This document shows, piece after piece, positions 11,376 through 24,100 of a DNA stretch of 64,000 nucleotides. The notes beneath the pieces are model-generated. The model was not told where the DNA came from and searched no databases. It saw nothing but the letters and a program-made list of their open reading frames with translations. The translations under genes were made by a program, and so were the position numbers. Position 1 is the stretch's first letter. Each line of letters opens with the position of its first letter. This DNA is from Antedon mediterranea (taxonomy: Eukaryota > Echinodermata > Crinoidea > Comatulida > Antedonidae): the NCBI RefSeq assembly GCF_964355755.1, contig NC_092673.1, positions 28,525,001 to 28,589,000 of the forward strand, written 5' to 3'.

Positions 11376-14300
11376 ACTACTGTCACTTAATTATTATGTC
11401 ATGTTTATGAAAAAATGCAAAGTAGAAACCATATTGCAATTATTAAATTAACCTGGGAACGAGGTGACTAACGGCTAGGCTGCATACAAACATGTCAAGA
11501 AATACCGCACAGTTATGTTAACGTAAGGTACACACCCAATAATGGAGAATGGGGACTTTAAACGCACATGTTAAAGTGACTAGTACAGGTCCCATGAAAG
11601 CCAAGTTAAATAATATTTGTAATATAAGTTGGCGTTAATATAATCGCTTTGAATAATGTTATTTTTGATGACATCCGTTAGATTTCGTTCATTTAATAAG
11701 TAAATATAATTCGGCAGCAATGTGTATGATATTTTAATATAGTGTTGTATGTTGTTGTTAATTAAATTTAATATATCCCATAATATAACGTGAATGAATT
11801 AATTATTATTATTATTAAATTCCTGCTTACAGTGCACTAAAAACATTAGAATAAAGCTTTAAAAATATTAAAATGAAGAATAGTTTAAGACACATGTAGG
11901 CCGACTTGTTATAGGCCCTGTTTTTGCTGCATATCATCAATATACGGTATAAAAATACATATAAAAAATGTACCGTGTATATAAATACCGTATATGACAC
12001 CCATTTTTGCTGCCATGAAAATATACCGTGTCTTTCTAATGTAAATTAAAATTCTGTTGACCTATGACCTATGTTATTATAATATTTTTCTTTTGAGAAT
12101 GATGCTTGCAAATATTTTGATACGACTTCTCTAGAGAAATATAATGTGTTGCCTCGGCGGAGCAACTCGAGTCTTTACCTGTGCTGGTTACTTCCTTTCT
12201 GTTCGCAAATGTTTTTTTAGTTAAATGTTTAGATTTTTGGGTGTGACCTGCGCCAACATCTGCGGTTGATTTGACATCACACTCACCGTGTCTCAAAATT
12301 CATCATCACTTCAAAAATAAAACAAACTTAAGCCAATTTATTATTTTGATAATGAATAATCGTTGTTTGAGGTGACTACTGTAGGAATACTGTATGTCAA
12401 CAACCATAGAGATATTATTAAATGCAACAACATAATGAATTCAAAGTGCAGTGGAGAGTTCATTAAACTTTGTGATTTTGAAGAAAAGTGGCTTAATAAT
12501 CTTTGGACGCGACATTGTACGCATTTCTCTTATACAAAACACAGCATTTTCAATTACTTTTGTAGTACTGTACTGTATCATGCAATTATACATCGTTTAA
12601 AGAGGGGTTTTTTTTGCTATTTGATAGAAAATCTCTTTGGAACATTAATAGGGTAATGATCAGAACATAAATTATAATTTAATTGATTATAATAAAGAAG
12701 TTATTAGTTATTTAAAAATGTTGAGACGACTTTTGAATGTGTTTTACGGCACATTGCCAGGTCAGAGTTCCTGTATTTAGGGTTGTATGTAGTCTTTTGA
12801 GAATTAAACAATTTATTGACTTTTATTAAAAGAAGGTAATCACTAAAAAAGATAACAATATCATTTAATTAATTAGTAAAACAAGTCTGTTCCAATTTTT
12901 TTAACCTCTCGAGATTAGGTTTTTATGAATAGGCTACAGTAAATTTGGTTTATAATTATAATTTTATCGTTTTTTTTAATGGGACTATAGAAATTTGCCT
13001 TTAGTATGGGAATTGTTTTTATTTAGACCAGGAAGGAGACAAGTAATAAATGGAAATTAAGTTGTTATAAATGTGTATAAATATTGTGAAAAGTAGAACT
13101 TTTAAAATAGTATGTTGTGTTTTTAATGTTTGCAAAGGCAGGGTTTTATAACAATTTGTCATTCACATTTTCAAACTTTCAATTTCGCAAAATTTAAGAA
13201 AACGATTTACGTTTACGCAAATTTAAATTAAGCTTCATATATTTTAGGTTTTGCATCTAATTTTAAATAAATTGATTTGTTAATTTCGATAATTGAAAGC
13301 TGTTAATGAATATAAACATTAGAGATTGTGATTATCATGTCCTTGTTTTTTAATTGCTTTCCTGTGATTTGTACTTCCTAAATTAGTACACTTGATTAGT
13401 ACACTTGATTAGTAGACAAAATGAGTACACTTAATTGCTCTAATACCTTATTCACCTGTATGTATGACGACACGGTTGTGGCTCATTATTTGTTAAACCA
13501 CAAAATTAAAAGCAGAAGCTAGAATTTATAAAAACATGATGATCTCATTGATATCGACGTAGTTATCAAAAGTTATCAACATTGTTATCAATATTATCAA
13601 AATTACAACCATTTTATGAATTATATTTAACTTTTTTTATGTTTATCTCAATATAGCAGTTTATCAAGCTATTTATTTATTTCATAAGAGTAAGCCAGTT
13701 TATTTTCATAGTGTAGTGAATGGTTTGTTTCAGTGGGCGTGTTACTGTGATTCATTTCTTATTCTTGAGATGAACAACAATTAAACATATTCTGCAATTA
13801 TAACATAGAAATTCTTATAATATAACACCTCAATTGGCAGTTTATTTTATGTGTTTTTTGTGAGAGTATTACAAACCAACTTACTTGGGAAATTACTTCT
13901 AACTTTATGATTACTAATAAATGAATACTGTACATTGTTGTCATCACAATAGCCTGTACAGTTGGTGTATAGTAAACAATGATAGAGAATGAGTAAGTTG
14001 CAGGCACTGTATTGTTTGTTTGTTTGTAGATTAATTTTATACAGGATATACAGGTATTTATTATTCAATTTATTGTATTATACTTGTTAAATAATACTAT
14101 ACTGTACTTTGTACTGTTCCTTTTACGGAAATAAATTAGAATGTACCATATCTATTAACTTTGAAATATTTTAACAAGAATTAAACTTTTATTAGTTTTT
14201 CCGTTTTGATTGATTATCCAGGATACGGATAGTTGTCATAAAAATATTTGAATACTTTTATTATGATGAAATACAAATTAATGCTTCGATAATTAATAAT

Positions 14301-15187
14301 GGTAGATGACATTCTACATGGTATTTAATGGTAAATGTGTTTTTACTACAAATATGGATTTACACTTTTTAAACCATTTTGGAAATAAGGTTTCTTAGTT
14401 TTCTTCAGGAATTGTTGGTGGTCTCAAATTTAGATCTCTATCGGAAATGAATAATAGTTTTCTTGCTATAAGGATTTGTTAGTTATGAGTTCCTCATGAA
14501 TTTAAAAAAAGAAACTGTATAGTATTTGTACCTTTTTTATAGTATTTGTGTTCATTTTGTTTATATATACTGTACAGTACTATACCTTTAAAAAATCTAA
14601 CAGAATGATTTGACAATTTTATTGGCTACTTTTCAAGGACATAGCCCGAGGGCTGGCGTACAAATTTAGACTGACCCTTTTTATTACTCTCAACCAAGAT
14701 TTAACGATATTATATCGGCGTCTAATTTTATTATTGAATACTGAAATTATGAAGTGTTATTATCGCAAATTTGTAGGAATCTAACTCTTTATTGGTATCA
14801 TTTTAAGAGGAATTTTTAATGGTGAAAAAAAAATTAGATCATGATAGTTTTTCATATGAACCGTTAGTGTATATTATCTTGCATTTACCTTGCTGTGTGA
14901 GCAACTGTCATTCTACAATCCAATTAAGTACCCAATAGGAGACTGTACATGAATTGGCCAATCAGAGAGCAGTATTTGATGAGTAACTGCTTGAAGCGTT
15001 GTACGTTGGTAAAGGTTTACTACAGGAAGGCTTCAGCATAAACATTCCACCAACTCACACATCCACACACTCACGCAATGATCAAGTTTTTGGTTTAGTG
15101 GGGAGTTTATTTTAAACCATACCTTAGGATTGTATATAGGCCTAAATTTTATTTTGTGCTTTGCCGTTGATATACTTACTGTTCAAA
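11376..15187. other. AT-rich DNA upstream of the RasGAP first exon
   Basis: No gene recognised. A possible relic of the GGTCCTGTTTCTGCTGCATA element (see 33249-33485) starts near 11913. A short iteration of TTAGTACACTTGA lies near 13382. The RasGAP promoter and 5' UTR probably fall in the last few hundred bases, near 14,900-15,187, which include a run of ACACA/CACTCAC. No core promoter motif is convincing. Confidence 0.4.
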
Positions 15188-18100
15188 ATGGTTCAAGCAT
15201 TTTTAGAGCGGTCACAGACAAGTAGAGGTAAACACATTTCATGTTATTTATTGTACAGTAGTGTAGTTGAGTTTTGTTGTAAGTGTAAGATAAAACAGAA
15301 GGCATGGGTTCAAATCTTAGTGAAGTCCTGCTTGACCAGTGGTTGAAGGCAAGGATGTTGACCACTGACTATGTCACTACATCAACTAACGAATGTTAGA
15401 TTTTAACATTAAATATTTACAGCCATGTTTGGTAACAAGGTGCTTGGAGTGCTATTTCCTTTTCAACTCATCTTCAATGCATGTCGTAAAGAAATTACAT
15501 TAAAGCAACAAAAAAGAAACTTGTTGATTACTCAGCAAAAAAACAATGTAGACTTTCATTCGTAAAAATATACAGTAGATTTTTGTTAACATAGGAAAAG
15601 AAAGTTTTAATACATAATGCACACAATTATATTCTATTATAATATTACCTTTGTAATCAGTTTGTCTGCATTATTTTTCCCAACTGTATTTTGATGTCTG
15701 TAGTGTTAACCTTTGATTCAGAATAATTATATTTTATATAGAAAACTCCTTTTAAAATAGAGAAAGCCATTATATGCAGTAACTTATACTGTACATACAT
15801 CCATACAGTATTAGTAGTAATTTTGCTTTGGTTGTGGGATGTAGTTGTGTACTACATATTTTGGCAGTTTTGAGGCCATTTTATTTTTAATCCTGTACTC
15901 AGCTATCCCAAATTTGTTTATTTAATCCAGTATAATATGTTATGAATATTTGATATGGAGGTTACATCAAACAATACACAGTTTTTTGTCCTGAATATAT
16001 CAATATGGTATTATAATAAGCATGAACTGAATTATTGATTACAATTATCTTATTTATACTGGCAGAATAAAGTACATAAAAAGAACCGCTTGTACTTTAT
16101 AGACGGCCCACTTATTCCTAGTCTGACAAACCGGAGGTTTGCGCAGCTTTTTTTGTTGTTTGCGCTGTGAAATCAGTAATTTTCCCAAAAAATGAAGTTT
16201 TTAACCCAAAAAAAGGCAAACTTAAAGGAATTTCAAATTTTTTTTCCCATAAATTGTCTCCCTATATAGTTCTAGTTGTGTTCTAATCAATAATAATTGT
16301 TTTGAAGGAGGTTTGCGCAGCTTTTTTTGGTGTTTGCGCAGTTTAGCAATACCCGTATTTTCCCTTGCTTTTTTCCCCCAATCCAATCCAATTTTTGGTC
16401 ATTAAGACAATAATACAACTGAAGTATTTTCCCTTGCTTTTTCCCCCAATCCAATCCAATTTTTGGTCATTAAGACAATAATACAACTGAAGTATTTTTC
16501 CCCCAATCCAATCCAATTTTTGGTCATTAAGACAATAATACAACTGAAGTATTTTTCCCTTGCTTTTTCTCCCAATCCAATCCAATTTTTGGTCATTAAG
16601 ACAATAATACAACTGAAGTATTTTTCCCTTGCTTTTTTCCCCCAATCCAATTTTTTGACAAATTTAATAACTATTAAATTTTGAGGTCATTCCCTGTCAA
16701 CATTAAAATAATATCAGTAAATTGCTGTTGATATTGATAAATTTAAAGTGCCGTAAACCTATTATTGATCGATTATGGCGGCATAACGAAGCATTTCAAT
16801 TGACCGCGGTTTGTCACGGCGACATAATACACCTGAAGATATTGAGGATGCCGACTTCACCTGAAAGAAAGAACTCAGCTTGTAACCACATCCTGTCAAT
16901 GTTAAACTCATCAACCCAACATAATTAATTCAGAGACACAAGTGATTGCACAGTACTGTTATTGCAAAATAGATTTGGTATACAAATTGTGGTGGTGGCC
17001 TTTAGGCTTGGGAAAGTACATTAATGGTTTGTACTATACATAGTGCAGTATTGTGTTGGCTTTATGAATAAAGAAGAGAAATCGCAAACAATTATAAATC
17101 TACGTAGTGTACATAGTAATATGAACATTTAAATAAAAAGAGAACTTTTATTATTACCTAATGTACAGTACATTATAAATATTCTCATTTTTAAAACTAA
17201 ATCATTTTTGTGGGAAAAAAACGTGTGTAATTTGTCAATTTTTGTTTGAAATATTGTTAAAGCTGATGTTTGTATTTGAACACAATTTGAATATTTAATT
17301 TAAATTTTCGTTATTTTTGTATTTTTCAGAAATTGCCTATCATGAGGTTGAAGGTCCCAGAACAAGAGCAAGAAGAAAAAGTGTTCCAAATTCACCGGTG
17401 CAACTAGCAGATGAACCATCATCACATAGAATACAGGTGAGGAGGAGGAGGACACAAAATTATTTTCACACACACCTTTTAATATTATTTTTAAAGATGA
17501 TGATAAATGATGAAAAGCGAATGTAAAATCATTATATCCATGTACAGTAGTTAATAGTAGTAATACTACTCACCATCATAATCTATTTACAGTATCAAGA
17601 TACAGTATAAAACCGTAAGTTCTGTCTACTTTATATGACAACAAAATATAATGTGCCCATATATAGACATGAATGATGATGTCATTACTACCATATTTGA
17701 GAACACTTTTGATAATGTACAGTAGACAGCTTTAAAGTATACTGTACTGTACAAAGATTTATGATCTGAACAATATAATTAGTAGTACTAGTAGTACACA
17801 TTATAAACAGTGTTGTATACTGGAGGTACTGTAATGTGTGCCACACAGTATTATTACAGTATTCACTGTATTATTTACTGTGCATGCGTCAGTCATCATC
17901 AATCATTAAGTGCGTTTATCAATAAATCTGGAATATTAATCTGTAGCATCAAGTTTACAACCACTTACAGACATTTTGACATTTAATAAGACGACTTGTT
18001 AGTTTCGCTATTTTGTTTTCATTTGTAAACCGTGGTATACGCAGTACAGTAGGTGCCATTAATTACCCAAACTGTATCTATGCGGCATCGCTGTACTTGA

Positions 18101-21100
18101 TGACAGCTATATTTTGGGACTGTTTAATATTTATGTCAAATATGGTAACATTTACCACTCTAAAATGCGATAAATAACTAGTAATTCTCACTTAACATTT
18201 ACAAGCGTAGGAAATGAACCCAATGAGTAACATATCATGGTATTTATAATGTTTATGTTATTTTAATTGATTGATTTATCTGTCAAAATGTTTATTTAGG
18301 GGTATTGGTCCCATTTCCTTACCTGAATCATCACCAAACAACCTTCAGACTTCCCCCAGTATTCTTAAATTTGTGTTTCTTTTTCTGCTACAGACTTTAT
18401 TTGCTCAAAATTAATCTTAATTAGGTCTCATATTACAAAATATAAAGTAGAAGTCCGTTTAATTAGGTATACCTTGTTCAGAACCCTACAAAGTGTCCCT
18501 TAATAGAGGTGTCCCCTTAATAGGGGTGTCCCCTTAATAGGGGTGTCCCCTTAATAGGGGTTTCCCCTGAATAGTAGTTGGCCATAGTGTATTGTTGATT
18601 TTTTTTTGTATCTGTTAAGTTACTGTTTATGAATGTACTGCTCTGAAATAAAAGAAATTAATTTGTTTCTCATACAGTTTACAGGAAAGTGTCCCCTTAT
18701 AGGGGTGTCCTCTTCAAAGGGATGTCCTCTTTAAAGGGATGTCCCCCTTCAAAGGGATGTCCCCCTTCAAAGGGATGTCCCCCTTCAAAGGGATGTGTCC
18801 CAAATGATGGGTTCTTAGCTACTGTACAGTACAAATACAAGCACCATACATGTACTGTACAATACATATATCAATATCTATATGCACAGGTACCATGCTG
18901 TACAGTATGTAAAATCACAGTGGAATTGGTTTTAATTCCTCCGTGGTTAAATGCACTTAAAATCCTTCTAATGAAAATAAAGGTAGATACTTGCTCCAAC
19001 TAATAAATATGTAATAATAAATTTGATTTGGTTTACTATCTTGTCCCTAGCCATGTTAACTTGTGTAATTAGCTCATATTTGAATTATACCGTGACGGAG
19101 TGTGCGATTTATTTCGACACCCATGGGTAAAAATTCAACACCTTATTCTACAGATGATATGTTGTCATTAAGTTATCAGACGGCATCCTTTTAACAATCC
19201 AGTATTAGGTGTTGATCTGAATAATTAATGCAATTTTTTTAACTTGGTAATTTACACTTTGAGTAGATGGTGACCTTACCTGAAGTTAGATATGAAAAGT
19301 TTTAATGATCGCATTGGTATTACAGTACACTTGCATAATGTACAATACAAAAAGATATTAACATGACCTATAAATTAGTTCATTTAATATATACAGTACT
19401 GTAGGTCCATGGTTATATTATTTGAAAACTAATACTGTACTGTATTACTGTGTATTGTGTTTCATCAACTCATGGTTACTATCATTTTGTATGATCATGA
19501 TCCATAGGGCCAGCTATTGGATCTGTAACTGTGATCATAATTTTTAGTGTACTATGTATCCGTATGTATCATTCATTTTTATCATATCATCATCATGTGC
19601 ACATGAACATTTAATCACATTATTTTCAATCTTGTATTAAAGCATCGACATTATCATAAAATAATATTATTATTGTCACCATCAAAAAGTCCAGACAAAC
19701 ATTTGCTATAACAACTTTTTCCCCTCAGCGTCTAACATGTACAACATGTGCTATTGACATGTCCGTCACTGTGTAGCCTTGGTAGTTGCAGGGTATTGGG
19801 TCTAGTTAGCTCACCAAGGCACGTTGTTGGCGCTTTCCTCCATCGGCATGCTGGGAATTTTTAATCTAATTTCTTACAGCAGTAAGATCATCTTGGGAAA
19901 ATGTAAACTAAAGTTTGTTACAATTTTTAGAAGAAAAAAAATAGTACCAACAACATTGCTTACTGTAGAGTACTATTTAAAATGTTAAGTTTCTTTCCCT
20001 GCTATTAATGAATGTCAAAGGTCATCTGTTGATAAGGGAAATCAAGCATCAACATAATTGATTGATTCATGTTTATTGTGTATCACAACCTTACATCCTC
20101 TTTTAATTAACTAATCTAGCAAGTGTGGAATTACAATGCCTGTGCTTCTGGCTACAAGGCGTTGAATTTCATATTGAAAATTAAAACCATGAATAAATTA
20201 ATATTATTACAATCCAAGAATAAGTAATAAGCAATTTAAAATTAAGAATACTTGTTTTGGGATTATTTTGAAGTATTTTAAAGGCCTCCTGCTATGATTA
20301 TTTCATTATCATGTACAGTAATGTTGCCACCCAGAATGTTAATGCAGATCCCAGCCACCCTAGACTGTTGTGTAAGGTTTTATAATTAACACGCTGTTAT
20401 CAAATCAGACTTGTTAGCTTCAATTGATTTGTTACAATGTGAATCAACATTTATTAATGCTGGTTCACATTGACTTATGCCAATTTATTTTTCCATGATA
20501 GCAAGGACCACCTTAGGTTATAGCATGGAGGAATGGTTATAGCAGGGAAGAGTTAATTTACTTTAACTCTTCCTTGGTTATAGCATGGAGAAAATATATA
20601 TTTCATCCATGGGATACAGTAGCACAGTAGCAAAAGGAAGTGATACAAAACCATTATAGAGGTAGATTCACTCTAGTATATTTTGTCCCTATGTTTTGAA
20701 TTGCTATCTTGTTTACAAATTAAAACTACTGTTAAAATTTGACTTTGTTTACTGTCTCGATCATCTACAGTGTTTTCTACATTACTCTATGCTGTACTGT
20801 AGGCCTAAAATGAGGTACAACCACTATTTACAACAGTGTCCAAATAAGATGCATAATACCCTGGTGGTGGGAAGCAGCAAAACCACATCCTAACCACCAG
20901 CCACACCTGCTCAACCTATAGAGTATTAAGAACTACTTGGTTGGTTCCTTTATTCGTTCGTTCTGTAATCTAAAACTCTTCAAATATCTAAGTAAAATAG
21001 ACCTACTCGTGAGTCAGTCCAAATGAGTTGGACTGGCTTAAACGCAGTGAACTACCAACAATGGCTTGGAAAGTGAACATGAATTCTTGGATCTGTAGTT

Positions 21101-24100
21101 TGGAACTTTGGACCAGCTTAGAGTAGACTCAATCCTACAGTATGGTGACCCAGCCAGGGTGACCTAGGACCCAAACATAGGTGTATAATGGAATCACAGT
21201 AGATATACAAATAAATGTGAATCATAATGCTACATTTTTATGTTTTTTAACATTACAAAAGCAATAATAACATTCAACAATAGAAGTGACAACAGTATGC
21301 CTACTACAGTACTTTACTGACGTTAAGCAGGTTGCCAATCCTAAACACTAAACCAATTAATAAACATGAATTAACATTTTTATTTTTGGAAGTTCAAATT
21401 TACAGGACATATATGCACCTGCATAGCAGGCCACGTAGTAAGGTGCAGATTGACATTTACCTGTAAATAATATTTTAATACCAAGAGAATAAAAAACATT
21501 AAAACATTTTGACAAAGAAAAAAATATGTGATAGGCATTTGTACCACAGTAAGACCAATAAATAAAATGTCATTATTTAAACATTAATGTATGTTTTACA
21601 GTATTGTACAGTATATAATTACAGGAAACATTATATTTAACGGCAGGAAGTGAAATTTACCACACTAGGCGAAGAGGTTATCGGAGAAAATGGATTTAAT
21701 GTGCTTTTGAGTACAATGTGGTTAACTTTGATGAACGAAGATGAGTCAGAAAAGATAGTAACTTTCTTAAATTCTAGCTTAAATCATACTTGGTACTTTG
21801 TTTGTTTCCTCCTGAATCTTCCACGAGAGAAATTAACTAGGAAAAAATAAATTTTTTCCTCCATGCTTAAATCAATATTAGATGAATTCTTGAAAGTTTA
21901 TAATCTGAGCATAATACAAGTATGATTCATTTGCTTCTTGAACTTTATTTAACCCATTTATTTTTTAATATCAGTAAATTTAAAAAAACCTGTTCTATTC
22001 ACTTCAAAACAGTTTATGCATTCGATTGCAGATTTTCACATTTAGCTTATTTGTCCATAAAAATGGAAATTCACTTTGCTTGGTAGATTAAACACAAAAA
22101 AAAAAAAATAATAATAATAATAATAATAACAATAATAATAATAATAATAATAATAATATAGTTTAAGTTAATTTTTGTTTTCAAACGTCAAGTAAATAAT
22201 CACAAAACCGCTTGCGTTGAAACATTTACCTTTCAAACAAAAAAAGTACAGATACTGCAATGTGGAATAAAAGCTGACATACTGCTGTACGAAATAACTT
22301 AGCTAAAAAAAATCAATGTTTTTAAAGGAAAGGAACACCCTGGGCTAAATGTGCCACTGTGCTTATAGATAAATGTAATAAAAACATGATTACAATGGTT
22401 CAAGGTACAATAGTAAGCAATTTAGTTAAAAAATAGACTTTTAAACGACAAAATATCGGAAATTGAACAGCGCCATTTTGACAGGTTAAGAGCAATTATG
22501 TGACGTCAGATTAGGTGGACGCATTCAAGCAAATCCAAGCGCCCATCGTCTTAGTACAGTATTTCAATATGGAAGTGCGGGATATAACCATAAATAAAAT
22601 CAATTAAATAGCCTAACATACCTAATATTTTCGGAATATGGCTTGGAGTTTTTATAATTCAAAAAATTTGGAACCAGAATATACAGAAAGAGAGTTAGTT
22701 TTGCGTCGTGCTGATGAGGAAAAAAGAAGAGAAGAAGAACATTCTCGAGCATAACAAGCCGTCGAAGAATGGTGTACTTTCGGCCAGTGTATCTGTACTG
22801 TATGCCTTACTAGGCCTAGAACTCGTGTTGAACGAACGAAAATAAAGTAGACACTGCATCGTCAACCAACAGCCTCCGTTTGGAAGGTTTGCCAGTTAAT
22901 TCCCCTACAAAATCCCGTTTGAAACAGCTAGGCAATAAAAGTAACAATAGATTAACAATAGCTGAAAGATTTACGAATTGGCTTGCAGAAGAAAAGATCG
23001 ATCGAAGGTTTGTTTACCAAGCCAGCGCATGCTCATACCGTGTCATCGCCGTCCTGCATGACCGCATGTCGCGTTATTAGCCAATCATATTAGCGGATTC
23101 GCTTAGCCAATAGAAGCGCTGAATGCAACCGCGAATCTTAAAATTTTCGTCGGCCGTATCTGACGTCACAAACAGGCTGCCATGAGCACAAGATGGCGAT
23201 TTTCAAATGTCTTGAAAACAGCTTTAAAATCCTGTTTACTAGAAAACTACAAATCCGATTTAAACATAAATTGTGCTGAATATTAAGTTGGTAGGGTTAC
23301 TTTTATAATAGTTAGGTAAGATATTAGGGTGTTCCTTTCCTTTAAATAAGTATAAAAATTGAGTTGTTCCTTTCCATTCCAGTTTAGTATAATAGATACT
23401 TTCTTTAAAGTTAAACAAAAAGGTAATGGCAAGTTTATTTAAGTTTACAATATATAACCCGTATAAACATTACAAAAATAAACTGTTAAAAACCAAATAA
23501 TCAGAGACTCTCATAAAGATGGCTTCATGACCCATCTTGTTAAAGATTCCAACACCCTGTTGTTGTCACTTCTAATAAAATCCAGCATTGTTGATATTGT
23601 ACCCTGGACAGCCACTACCATGCTGTCTCGTTTTACAAGTTCCCTGGCTCGTTGCTACCTCTGTAAACACTGCTTAATCGGGATAATCTCAAATACGGTC
23701 ACGAAGCATAGCATATTTATTGATTCTGTGTCCTACTGAAGCGTTTTACAACCTGGGATGCATTTAACGTGAAGAGATGATTTAATTGTGTTGAGAGAAG
23801 GATGATGTGATGTTTAAAGTACTTCAGCCCCTTTGTGTGTGGCCTTGGGCAGGAAAGATAATTTTTCTATAAAGTTATATAATTTATTCTCATTATTAAA
23901 TCTTACCAGGATTTGATATTGTATCCAGATGGACCGGGTTCCTCTAAGCAAATACTGTATGATATTATCTCTTTTTAAAAAGCATTCTGTTTTTAATAAT
24001 AAATAAATAATAAATTTACACTGTTAAGTTTAATACTGCCTGATAAACAACATATAATTTTTTTGCAGAAATATTTTTTTTTATCCATTTTTTAAATCAG

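Noticed and set aside
16343-16684. Repetitive 70-100 codon frames on both strands
   Set aside because: They follow the tandem array, with no start context, splice support or conserved residues.
22638-23080. Possible protein-coding gene inside the TTAA-flanked element
   Set aside because: Stops interrupt the frame and no transposase motif is visible. Treated as a decayed transposon interior.
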